The notes under the pieces: model-generated
Database searches by the model: none
Seen by the model: the letters and a program-made list of their open reading frames with translations, nothing else
Told to the model about the DNA's origin: nothing
In this document: in pieces, positions 29,001 through 38,075 of the stretch
Position numbering within the stretch: position 1 is the first letter of the stretch
Layout: each line of letters begins with the position of its first letter
Assembly (NCBI RefSeq): GCF_000372725.1
Contig: NW_005200981.1
Location: 76,202-140,201 of the forward strand
Direction of reading: 5' to 3'
Origin: Emiliania huxleyi CCMP1516
Taxonomy: Eukaryota; Haptophyta; Isochrysidales; Noelaerhabdaceae
Length of the DNA stretch: 64,000 bases
Made by a program: the position numbers and the translations under genes

Positions 29001-30549
29001 CACGACGATGTCCCCCCTGAGCCTCCGCGCCACCGCGGCGAACTCGAGGTCCTAAACCTCGGGTGATCTCGGGTGGTCTCGGGCGATCTCGGGCAATCTC
29101 GCCACGGGCGAACTCGCGGTCCTTGCGCACGCCCCACAGGACGATGCGTGTGCCCGTGCCGCCGCTCTGCGACCAGCCTGGGGACGCGAACTCTGCGAGC
29201 AGCTCCGCCTGCTCTCGGACGCAGGTGTGAATCGACGCCGTTCACGGGGGGGCGGGCCTGAAGGGCGGCGCGGCCTCGGAGCGGAGAGGTAAAACAGCCC
29301 CCTGGCTAATCTTTGCTGATCTTGGCTGATCTCGGCTAATCTCGGCTAGTCTCGGCCTCGGAGAGGTAGGGAAGCCCCTCGCACTCTTCGAGCAGCATCT
29401 GGAGCGACGCCTCGCGCTGGCGCGTGCGCAGCGGCGCCTGGAGGGGCTCGGCGAGGTCAGCCGAGATCAGCCGAGGTCAGCCAGAGATTAGCCGAGGTCA
29501 GCCGAGATCCGCCGAGGTCGGCCGAAGTCAGCGCGTGCGCAGCGGCTGCGCCTCCTCGCTCGCGCCGGTGAGCAGAGCGTCGCGTCCCGCCTCCCACGTG
29601 CAAAGGGGCAGCCGCAGCTGGTCTGCGTCGATCGCCCTCGAGAAGGAGGAGGAGAGCAGCCCGACTGTGCGGCGACCTGGCCAGTCAACCACGAATCGAT
29701 CAGGCGCCTTGATCGAGGGGAGAGGATAGCCTTCCGCTGACCTCGGCTGATCTCGGCCGACCTCGGCTGACCTCGGCTGACCTCGGCTGATCTCGGCTAG
29801 TCTCGGCCGCTGCGGTCGCGCGTGAAGACGAGAGCGTAATCTGCGAGCCGCGGCAGCGCCGTCTTCGCGCCAAACCCGTAGTGCCGGCCGCTCGACAGGT
29901 CCGTCTTGCGCGTGTACCCGATGGACATGAGCCCCTCCCGCACCTGGAGGTCGTTCACTGATTCATTCCTCGTTCACTGATTCCCATCGCGTGTCTAGCC
30001 GAATCGAGACGAGCCGCGCGCACCTGAGTGGTTTTAGCGATTGGTGAGGACATGCCGCATGAAAGACGGCCGTCGCCCTCGCGCGCGCCTCGCGCTCACT
30101 CATGCCGCGGCCGTCGTCCGAGAGGACTAGCACGGACTGAAGGCACCTGGCTCTCATGACAAGGGACGGTCAGAGAGCGAGGGCGGGCGGAGACATGGAC
30201 AGCTCGCAGTCCACGCCTCGCGCTCTTGCCACGTCGACTCGGCCGAGAGGCGGATGAAATGCGCAGCGAGCGCGCCTTGGACTCGCGTGCATTGTCGAAG
30301 ACGTCGCCGAACGCAGACATCGCCGACGTGTGGGTCTGCGCGTTGTCCTCGAGAAAGGTGTGATTGACCTGCGGAGTGAGCACGGCAGGGCGTGTTTTTG
30401 CAGGCGGCGGTTTGACACGAACTCTCGCGGCTCTGACCAAAGATGCATCTGACCAAAGTACTCCCTCTGCTCGCCTGGAAGGTCGGCAGCCGCGCCGCCG
30501 GATGGTCATCTTCATCATCGGACTCCGCAAAGACCGCCGTCACGTCCAT
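21649..30549 (-). CDS. giant MORC-type GHKL ATPase with PHD finger, Tudor-like and AP2-like repeats (one gene or two)
   Basis: Probable chromatin protein. Exon 1 (30549-30475, MDVTAVFAESDDEDD) joins at 30368 by a GC-AG intron to VNHTFLEDNAQTHTSAMSAF and FGDVFDNARESKA, the GHKL N-box. Then come LVLSDDGRGM (about 30110), GLMSIGYTRK with HYGFGAKTALPRLADYALVF (about 29900), RTVGLLSSSFSRAIDADQL (about 29650), GGTGTRIVLWGVRKD (about 29150), SLRAYAEVLYLRLSGQG (about 28920) and GVGITGFVQENYLVQHHT (about 27950). This is the full order of MORC ATPase motifs. Further on are a Tudor-like part split by a Gly-Ser spacer (27110-26870), AP2-like repeats (26440-26250, 25835-25650), a PHD finger (26165-26065, CDGCEAEFELLPGE, DWFCAACKP), an acidic region (25225-24936) and a second Tudor-like part (ALWRIEHDDG|DEEELEEYEAL). 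Two more AP2-like repeats (23066-22620) lead to a last exon ending at 21649. Exons stay phase-compatible across 25373-25225, which favours one gene. Domain calls are firm; continuity is inferred. Confidence 0.7.
22620..23066 (-). other. two AP2-like repeats (C-terminal pair)
   Basis: Repeats LRLHLSRRASTGYKGVCLQ...LFLGYFDSAVEAAVAYALAV and LRLHLSSRSSSGYKGVRQ...RYLGNFDSAVEAAVAYARAI follow the AP2/ERF pattern (GYKGV, R-x-LG-x-F, AAxAYA) of a three-strand sheet plus helix. They are separated and followed by Glu-rich acidic runs. AP2 domains bind DNA in plants; in this alga their role is unknown. Confidence 0.75.
25650..26550 (-). other. AP2-like repeats around a PHD finger, one repeat internally deleted
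   Basis: In coding order: EGLRLHLSSTN|ARAVGEA at about 26545-26500, a repeat missing its whole GYKGV-to-AVAYA core; a full repeat GYKGVSRHSSGRFQAQKRV...AVAYARAAG; the PHD finger (C-x2-C, DWFCAAC) at 26165-26065; and a full repeat GYKGVHKQPSGRFQAKHM...AVAYARAVG. A poly-Pro run (25964-26006 on the plus strand is GGC repeats) lies between the finger and the last repeat. Confidence 0.7.
26905..27012 (-). repeat. 12-bp GGGS-coding tandem repeat
   Basis: Plus-strand CCGCCGCTTCCG repeated about eight times. On the minus strand it codes a GGGS linker inside the Tudor-like segment (DGSIAQVLWRDGQD before, WFVLQYLDDADSDEHVF after). The spacer length is likely polymorphic. Confidence 0.85.
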
Positions 30550-30990
30550 CACGCCGCTCGGCCCGGCCGCTCCGCCGGGCGGGGCGGCAAGTGGGTGTGA
30601 GGCGGCCTGCATTACATGTGTGAGGCGGCCTGTCCACAAATAAAGCCTGTCCACCTGTTTTTCACACCTTTGAAAAGGCCGTTCAAACGCACCCTCTCGC
30701 CCCATGCAGCCGGCTGCTTGCTGGTGGCACTAGGGCCGCTGGGACGCGCAAGAAGAATGAGCAAAAAAGACGAAGATGGCGACGAGCACGAGCATGCCAA
30801 AGTGGGACTTCGCGTGCGGGTCGAGGGGCAATCCAAGCTCTCTTCACAGGGGTGTGGCCGTTACAGGTGGTCGGCCTTACTAGGAGGACGGCCCCGTGCG
30901 CGCTCCCAGCGCCGAGCCGCGGCCCCACGCGCCACCTGGGCTGCCTCTGGCACGGCCGGGGTCCGCCGAGAGGCTGGGCTTGGCCGGCGG
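30550..30990. other. upstream region of the giant MORC-like gene
   Basis: No accepted frame. AATAAAGCCTGTCCACC at about 30638-30655 has an inverted counterpart (GGTGGACAGGCTTTAT) at about 32960-32976. The large inverted repeat to the right may therefore extend, in degenerate form, to here. It would contain the promoter of the minus-strand gene starting at 30549. Confidence 0.4.
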
Positions 30991-32800
30991 CGCGACGCGT
31001 GGCCTGTGCTGCGTCCGTCTCGGACGTTCAAGCGGCGCCAGCCAGCGGCTCGGCCGCGCATCCTTCACACACGCCGCCACAACCGAGATGAGCGGGCCCA
31101 GTGTCGAGCCTTGATGTGAGCTGCATGTGCGCGGCGGCCGTGGCGACAGCAGGTCCACCAGACGGACCTTAAAGCTTGCCGTCGGCGTGCTGTCGTGGCG
31201 AGAGCGCGAGACAGCTGCAGAGGAGCCGAGTGCAGTGGCGAGCCAGAGGCTACCTGGGTCACCAAGTGGTGGTTCTTGCCCATTCTGAGCAGGGCTGTGC
31301 TTTGGTGGGGTTGTGCTTGAGCGTGTGTGAAGTGGGAGTGCGTGCCGGCGGTGTCTGTGGGTGAAACAGGCGTGTGTGAGGCCGTAAGAGCCGTGGTATG
31401 AGCCAGAGTGGGATTCATCACCCAAAATAAGGGCGGTTTGGGACAGCTCAGGCTTGATACTGATGGGCCTTGGCCAGGAGAGAGACAGAGAAGGCGAGGT
31501 GGTGAGCTGGGAAGCCGCTTTGTCTGCACCTGGACGTGTCGCGATGAAAAGTGCCAAGAAGCGCCTTTTGCGGCTATTGCTCAAAACCTTTGGAGAGAAG
31601 GCCTACACATTATGACTGCATCCATGCGTCTGGTGCATGAGGGCTGTGGATCGGGACATTTCACGGTCGGTGGCGCCGACAATGACCTCCGTAAAGCCCT
31701 CACAATCGCTCGGCACGGGCCACCGGGAGTGCTCTCGAGCGCCTACACCGGAGCATCACGAGCCGGTGTGAGCTTGAAGACCCGAGATGAGTGCGGTCTG
31801 GGACAGCTCAGGCTTGCTACTGATGGGCCTGGGCCAGGAGAGCGACAGAGAGGGCGAGGTGGTGACCTGAGAGCAGGAAATAGCGCTTCGTGGCACGAGC
31901 TTCCAGACAAGGCCACACACGGACGCTCCAGCCTCTCAGCTCACCACGTCGCCTTCTCTGTCGCTCTCCTGGCCCATGCCCATCAGTAGCACGCCTGAGC
32001 CGTCCCAGACCGCACTTACCTTGTGTCTGCAAGCTCACACCGGCTCGTGATGCCACGGAGAGGGCTCGAGATTGTCTCCGGTGGACCCCTTGCCGAGCGG
32101 TTGCGAGGCATTCCGGAGGTCATTATCGGCGCCACCGACCGTGATATGTCCCGACCCGCGGCCCTCATGCACCAGAGACGCATGGATGCAGTCATAATAG
32201 GTAGGCCTTGTCTCCCGAACTTTTGAGCAATAGCCGCAAATAGTACTTTTCGGCAGTTCATCACGACACGTCCAGGTGCAGACAAAGCGGCTTCCCAGCT
32301 CACCATCTCGCCTTCTCTGTCGCTTTCCTGGCCAAGGCCCATCAGTATCAAGCCTGAGCTGTCCCAAACCGTCCTTATTTTGGGTGATGAAGCCCACTCT
32401 GGCTCATACCATGGCTCTTACGGCCTCACACACGCCCGTTTCACCCACAGACACCGCCGGCACGCACTCCCACTTCACACACGCTCAAGCACAACCCCAC
32501 CAAAGCACAGCCCTGCTCAGAATGGGCAAGGGCTACCACTTGGTGACCCAGGTAGCCTCTGGATCGCCACTGCACTCGGCTCCTCTGCAGCTGTCTCGCG
32601 CTCTCGCCACGACAGCACGCCGACGGCAAGCTTTGAGGTCCGTCTGGTGGACCTGCTGTGGCCACAGCCGCCCCTCACATGCAGCTCGCACCAGACCTCG
32701 ACACTGGGCCCGCTCATCCCGGTCGTGGCGGCGTGTGTGAAGGATGCGCGGCCGAGCCGCTGGCTGGCGCCGCTTAAACGTCCGAGACGGCCGCAGCACA
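30990..32800. mobile_element. large inverted repeat, near-palindrome
   Basis: Left arm about 30990-31865, right arm about 31935-32800, inverted and roughly 90 percent alike by eye over long stretches. For example TCTGTCTCT/CTCCTGGCCAAGGCCCATCA blocks and TTCACACACGCTCAAGC occur in both. Mirrored frames starting MQTKRLPSS appear on opposite strands at 31065-31529 and 32276-32740, which shows the symmetry but not coding. Each arm also carries an internal direct repeat (GACAGCTCAGGCTTG at about 31443 and 31803). Divergence between the arms argues against an assembly artefact. Confidence 0.75.
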
Positions 32801-33537
32801 GGCCATCGCTCAAACAATCGGCCGGTGCTAGGGCCGCCGCAGTCGCCGGTGGGCCCACGGCGATGGGCCTGGTCGATTTCAGCCGACGGGAGGGCAGCAG
32901 GGCCGCGTGCGGGGCCTGCGCTAGGATTGCCCCGTCGTGCGCACGGTGTCCCCACTGTAGGTGGACAGGCTTTATAAGCTCTAGCCCGAGCTGATCGGGG
33001 CGCAAGTTTGTTTTTTGAGAGCTATGCGCGCGGAGATGAGTGCCGTGAGGCGCGGGGAGAGGACCCGTTGTGGCGTAGTTTGTTGAATTCCGCTTACCCG
33101 GCGTAATTCGTCGATTTCCGCACCTCTTCGGCAGCGCTCGCACGCCCTCGCGTCAAAACACCATCATGTCGCCCTTTCGGGTGACAGCAAGCAATTTTAC
33201 CACCTCACTCGCTCTCACGGGACTGGCGCGCTTGTGAGAAAATTACAAGCGTTTTACCCACAATCCCTCGCACAGGCCACAGCACTGGGGACGGGGCCTG
33301 GCGCGCACTGGCACTAACACAGGAAAGAGAAATCCGTCTAAGGCAACCATGGGCCCCCCATTCGTGATTCGAACAAAAATGCAGCCAAGGCGGAGGCGGC
33401 GGCCAAGGCGGAGGCGGCGGTCAAGGCGGCACCGGCCGCGTTGCGCACGCCAGGGGTGATCCACCCGGTGAGGGAGGCTCTCGCCGCAGACAGACGGTGT
33501 GCCCTCTGCAAAGCCCTGATCGTGATTCGCGTCACCA
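32801..33537. other. non-coding, repeat edge
   Basis: Contains the outer edge of the inverted repeat and short GGCGGAGGCGGC-type repeats at about 33388-33435. No frame was accepted. Confidence 0.4.
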
Positions 33538-33864
33538 TTGCCGAAGTTTGGGCCACATGGCGCAAAAAACCAGAAGCGCGCAGGGATGCTGGGGCTGCGT
33601 GTGCGGGCGGCGATCGCACACGATGACCCCGCAACTGACTGCGGGGCAGCCGAGCTGGACTCCAAGTACGACAAGGGCGCAGGGCCTTGTGTCCTATACC
33701 TGAACGGGGGTGTGCTGGCGCTGAGACCGGACCAGACGGACTTTGAGGTGTTTGCTGTCTGGGCTCCGGAGAGCCACTTCCCTTTTCTTTTTATTCATCA
33801 TCTCGCCTGCATCTCGCGCTCGCTTGTATATCTGCCCAGCGCAATGCCTCCAAACGCGGACTGA
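33538..33864 (+). pseudogene. possible glycosyltransferase fragment
   Basis: A 108-codon frame whose middle (AAELDSKYDKGAGPCVLYLN and GGVLALRPDQTDFEVFAVW) resembles the F-N-x-G-V-x-x-L-R-P-D strand of glycogenin-like (GT8-type) glycosyltransferases. Only about 40 residues look genuine. Neither the donor-binding D-x-D region nor other parts are nearby. Treat as a remnant or a single exon. Confidence 0.3.
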
Positions 33865-36010
33865 GTCTATCTTTTATTTTCTTTGAAGTCGCGGGAGGGG
33901 CGAAGCGTGTGCTCACACGGTAGTCGTAGGTATATGCGTATGTACAGTACATTGGTGAGAGAGTGGTGTCTGAGTAGTCGCCATTCAGCAACGGGAGCTC
34001 TGAGATCGACCTTCTCGTCGATGACGTGTCTCGAGGCACACGCCGAATCAAAGCGGTCGAACCTTGCGATTTGGACTTGGCGCGCACCCTCGCCGCCGCT
34101 AGTTCCCAGCCGCGACAGAACGGCGCATGTCTTTTGTACATTCTAGTGAGTCAGGTATTGGCGGACGGTGCGATGCCCTCTGCGCTCTGCAGCGCGACAA
34201 TTCGGCTCGCGTGGTCGATGGGCGCCTCCTCCCACAGCCAGCGCAGGCAAATCTCTGAGAGGACATGGGCGTGACTGGGTTCGAGAAACGGAGGGAGGGG
34301 GGGCGTAGTGCGCATTAACCCGCTGCGAAAGGCACGAGTGTGTCTCCGTATTTGCTCGCCAGCCCCGCACCTGGGTATTCGGCGGGCAGGCCGATGGCCC
34401 ACAGCTGCACCGGCCGCAGTAGCTTGGCATTGGAAGGCGGCGCGAAGACATACTCAAACTCGCTTTGCACCGTGGCCGACGGGGATGCCATCTGACTCCG
34501 TGGCACCATCTTGGTGTGGACCTGCAGAGTCAGTGATTCCATGATACACAGCCGGGCAGAGCAATAGCCAGGATGGATTGTGCTTGGAGCGGTCCTGCAC
34601 GGCGGCGTCACGTCCGCCCTCCCCGAGTGTTGTCAGGTCCGCCGCGACCGCCAGGTAGGTTGCGGGTAGCGCCATCCGCTCTGCATCCCATCGCAGGCTC
34701 CTGAGTGACAGAGTTGCGTGGAAGAGGGGGTGTCACCCTCGGCGCCCCCAAAACGTCTCGGGAAGGGTGAATTTTGGGACCTGTTCTCGGTAAGTCGCCA
34801 GCGATACTGCTCTGGGACGTCGACGAGGCAGTGTGCGCGCATGGCCGATGCACGCTCGAGGGCGGGCAACACGCGCCCCGTGTTGACGGCGAGCGCATAG
34901 TGGCGTGCCGTGTCGGGGCTTGCGGCCAAGTACGTCCCGTGGCCTACTTGGCCGACAACCTGAAGAGACGCCGTTCAGGGGAGCGAGGGCGATGCTTAGA
35001 GTGGTCCAGCGACCGAAAAATGTGATGGCGGCCCCGCCCCTACCACCCCATCCGCTCACGTCGGCAGCTGCCTCCTGGTCCGTCCTCAGCCTCCCCGTGC
35101 GCAGTGCGCGCGCGGCGGACACGGGGTTGACACCTACCAAGCTTTGGGAGTATCTCATTGCAACTGCCGCGTCATTTCGCACGCACGCACTATGGCACGG
35201 CGACCTCTGAATGGAGGTGGCTACCATCACTAGTGGTTTACCCGTGAAGAGAAGTTTGCTGAAGGCACCGCCTTGCGGCAGTCCAACTGCCAGCACCGCC
35301 GCATAGTCGCCCCCCGAGCCGCGCATGGCTGTGCTCCAGTTCTGAGGGGTCGCCGGCGGACGGGTTCGGTGGACGGGCACACCGCGGCAGCGGCAGCATA
35401 GACGGCAACGGCGTGTGGTGGGAGGAGTGGCATTCAGACGTAAGGCGCAGGCTGCGGAGGGGAAATGAGCAGTCGGTTGCGACTGACCTTGGAACGTGAG
35501 CGAAGGCCGAGGGTCGCCCCCAAAGAGTTGTCGCCGGGCTTGCGGCGCAGCCGAAGCACGCTGACTGAATCCTCCGAACCCTCGAGCGCCCATTGACTCG
35601 CATTCTCCACCTGCACAGTGTGAAGGCGTGCGTGGCACCTCAGCGATGGCACGCACCGTGAACGCCGTGCGAAGGCAGCAGGTGAGGCGAGGCGAGCAAG
35701 CATACCAGCTCCCAGTGAATGCCGCATGTCTATCTAGCTTTTGCCTCCCACTCCGACTCGCGTACCGCCAGCAGTGTGGCGTCGGTTGCGTTGAGGGCGG
35801 CGTCGCGAGCGCGGCGGTGCAGCTTGGCGCGGAGGTCCTCAAGGGTGGGCTGGCGATGAAAGTGCGCGTAAGCGGAAATCGTCGGGGTGGCGACGAGGTG
35901 AATGTGCGCGTCGGAGCGCTCCGAAAGTTGAGGAGCCCATGGGGCGAGGCGGTGCCGGCCGCGGGCCGGGTGCAAGGCGCCGGCCTCGGCGCCGCCTCGG
36001 CGCGCCGCAC
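33791..36010 (-). pseudogene. frame-broken unknown gene
   Basis: A series of minus-strand segments reads like real protein but in different frames. High to low coordinate: SERSDAHIHLVATPTISAYA...LLAVRESEWEAKAR (about 35910-35735); VENASQWALEGSEDSVSVLR (about 35610-35550); GGDYAAVLAVGLPQGGAFSK...LLFTGKPLVMV (about 35310-35220); GVNPVSAARALRTGRLRTDQ (about 35130-35060); SPDTARHYALAVNTGRVLPA...RAHCLVDVPEQYRWRL (about 34920-34790); ALPATYLAVAADLTTLGEGG (about 34670-34610); QSEFEYVFAPPSNAKLLRPV (about 34470-34400); and AHVLSEICLRWLWEEAPIDH (about 34270-34200). Splice sites do not connect them cleanly, so indel decay or unrecognised introns are both possible. I do not recognise the family. An introner-like fragment lies at 34957-34982. 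Confidence 0.35.
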
Positions 36011-37377
36011 GGGCGCGGCGAGCCTCTGAGCGGGAGCCGAAGGTTTGCTACGGTGGTGGTGGTACGGTGGGGCGGTTTGACTTTGCCGCAGAGGCCGTCC
36101 CTAACAGCAAAACGGGGTATGCACAATATTAGGGGCAAACACTGAAAACGTAACTTGATCGGGGCGCGGTTTTTTTGTCCTAGACTGCTCGGGGGAGGTA
36201 GGCGAGTGATTGGGTAGCTTTGGGACCACCGAAAATAATGAGAACCGCCCCCTACATGTATATCTCGCCAAATCTCGATTTTTCTCGGGAATGGGCGCTT
36301 CTCAGCCCCGCGCGAGCTACAGTTACTCCCCAGGGCTTGTCCCATGGCCCAGAATGCTACCCTGAGCTCCGCCACGAGCGTGGGCAATCAGGAGACACCC
36401 GCAGTCACGGTGGGCGAGGAGTTGGGTGACGGCCAACTATCGATTACGGCGCCTCTGGAGCCTCCTGTATCGTCGGTTCGGCTCGAAGATCGTGCCGCAT
36501 CCGCATGTAAACCACCTCCGCGCCCCCGCTGGCACGTGCCCGCATTGCCCGAGCCTGGGAGAAGTTCACAGTGCCCGGAGGCTGCACAGGTCCGCGAAAC
36601 GCTGGCGCTGCAGCTCCCGGCGCGCATCCCAGTTTCGCGAGGCGAAAACAGCCGAAACGGGTCGCGCCGCGATCGACCCTCAGCGAGCCCAGGCGAGCCT
36701 GGTAATCCCACCCGGTGGTAAGCGCACGTCCTCCGCGTAATCTAGCGCGCTGTGCAGCCCGCCAGTGCATGGCGCCGACCTGGGCCGACTGGTCGAAGTC
36801 TGGCTAGTTCCAATTCACTTTGACACGCTAATCTTGAAAACGCGTCCAACGGAGCTCCGTGTTGCTCCCAGCGCCCTCCCCCGCGCTCCCTGCGGCCATG
36901 TCGGATGATACTAGTATGGGAGGTCATCTGGCTACCGCGAGAGCGACCCAACTCGTCGACATCGTCCGATGATTGTGCCTCAAAGTCAGCCTCCGGAGGC
37001 TATCGTGGCGTCGAGCCGGCGGTGGCCGTGACATGTGGTTCCACCACCCCTCGTAGGCTTTGCCTCTGATCGCCACCGTTCCCAGGCTGCCTAATGGGAT
37101 AGAAAGGAAGGCTGGGCGAGCGTATAGAAGCGTGCTCGACCTCGTCGTGGCAGCCTGCACGGCAGCGCTGGTAGGCGCGATGAGCGTCGTGCCACCTGAC
37201 CCAAGACGGGTCGCAGGCGTCGTACCAAGCGCGTCGAGACTGTGTTATGATGCGCTCTGTACGGGTGAGTCACGTCGGGGTCAAAGGAGCGACGTGCGAC
37301 CTGTCAGAGCTTGATCTCCGATCTCAGCGGCGTCGAGTCGTCTCCGGCGCGCGACAAAGGTACATCCCCAGTACGCG
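36011..37377. other. weak coding signals only
   Basis: Plus-strand frames at about 36344-36740 contain RRLWSLLYRRFGSK and GTCPHCPSLGEVHSARRLHR. These could be the end of a zinc-knuckle or LINE-type ORF, but they are short and unsupported by neighbours. Nothing else stands out. Confidence 0.3.
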
Positions 37378-37470
37378 CAGAGGCAGCTGCGACCCCGCCG
37401 AGTGGACGGTTGCACGCCGCGCCACCTGCTGTGTGCCACCGTCTACTCGGCGGGGTCGCAGCTGCCTCTG
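37378..37470. repeat. 26-bp perfect inverted repeat (hairpin)
   Basis: CAGAGGCAGCTGCGACCCCG followed by CCGAGT at 37378-37403 is perfectly inverted at 37445-37470, with a 41-nt loop. Confidence 0.85.
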
Positions 37471-37551
37471 GAAGGCACCGAGAGGTACCAAATGGCGCAA
37501 ATGACCAAAATCAAGATTGTGTAACGCGGGCTGTGCCACTGTGAAATGGAA

Positions 37552-37746
37552 CTAGCCTGGCAGCAGCAGCTGGTTCGGCAGGTCCTCTCCGTGGCCTAGG
37601 CAGCCGTGTTCGCCCTTGCCCCACGTGAAGACAGCTCCGTCGGCGGTGCGGGCGAGGCTGTGGAATGCTCCAGCCGACACGGCGACGACACGCGCTGTGA
37701 CCAGCGAAGGCCTCGACCTTCTTCGGCAGCAGCATATACACAACAC
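37552..37746 (-). pseudogene. single RCC1-repeat fragment
   Basis: The segment VVAVSAGAFHSLARTADGAV followed by FTWGKGEHGCLGHG is a textbook RCC1 blade; full proteins have seven. It is followed by PNQLLLPG and a stop. No other blade is visible within 1.5 kb, so this is an isolated exon or remnant. RCC1 proteins act as Ran exchange factors or as scaffolds; no function is claimed for this piece. Confidence 0.6.
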
Positions 37747-37799
37747 ACATACAACGGTCCGTCTGCATCCTCGGCCATCTACCGCCGTGCCGCATCACC

Positions 37800-38044
37800 C
37801 TATGTGTTTGCTGTCCACTGCATGTGCCGCAGACTCAACGTGCATTGCGCCTCGCGCGCCTGTGGCGCCGCCTCGTCAGCCGCCACGCCTGCTGCGGTTG
37901 CCCCGCGCTTCTTCGGCGCCCCGCGCTGCCTCGGCGCCGCCGCCGCCACCGCCGCCTCCGCCTCCGACTCCGCCTCCGCCTCCACCTGCGCCTCCGCCTG
38001 CACCTCCGCCTGCACCTCCGCCTCCATCTCCATCTCCTCGTCCT

Positions 38045-38075
<31 letters not shown>

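Larger units (their letters stand above)
21750..29250 (-). repeat. family of introner-like intron sequences
   Basis: On the minus strand, introns of the giant gene share a core resembling GGCGTCTCTTCACAGCTGCA followed by (G/C)CCGTGA(A/G)CAG at the 3' splice site. Best copies, in plus coordinates: 23429-23469 and 28736-28773. Related copies: about 21763-21800, 22018-22050, 23650-23676, 23961-23985, 24185-24225, 25352-25330, 28063-28098, 28839-28885 and 29224-29250. Another fragment sits at about 34957-34982. Several fit GC-AG introns of about 40-60 nt flanked by short direct repeats, for example GGCGCGTCG on both sides of the 28.75-kb intron. Confidence 0.6.
23985..29815 (-). repeat. CCGAGATTAGC-type tandem repeats confined to introns
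   Basis: Runs of a 10-11-bp unit, TCTCGGCTAA or TCTCGGCCAA on the plus strand, occur at about 23990-24050, 24915-24950, 25235-25290, 27745-27860, 28618-28672, 29055-29105, 29300-29362, 29450-29530 and 29735-29812. Each lies between coding blocks of the giant gene where an intron is required, often starting right at the donor (ACGACG|GCGAGATTAG). Confidence 0.75.

Noticed and set aside
31065-32740. Two MQTKRLPSS frames as a duplicated gene
   Set aside because: They sit in inverted arms of a repeat, are Ser/His/Thr low-information sequence, and overlap other frames of equal quality.
34733-36010. Single 425-codon minus-strand frame taken as an intact gene
   Set aside because: Only parts of it read like protein. 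The protein-like stretches hop to other frames, so the long frame alone is not the gene.
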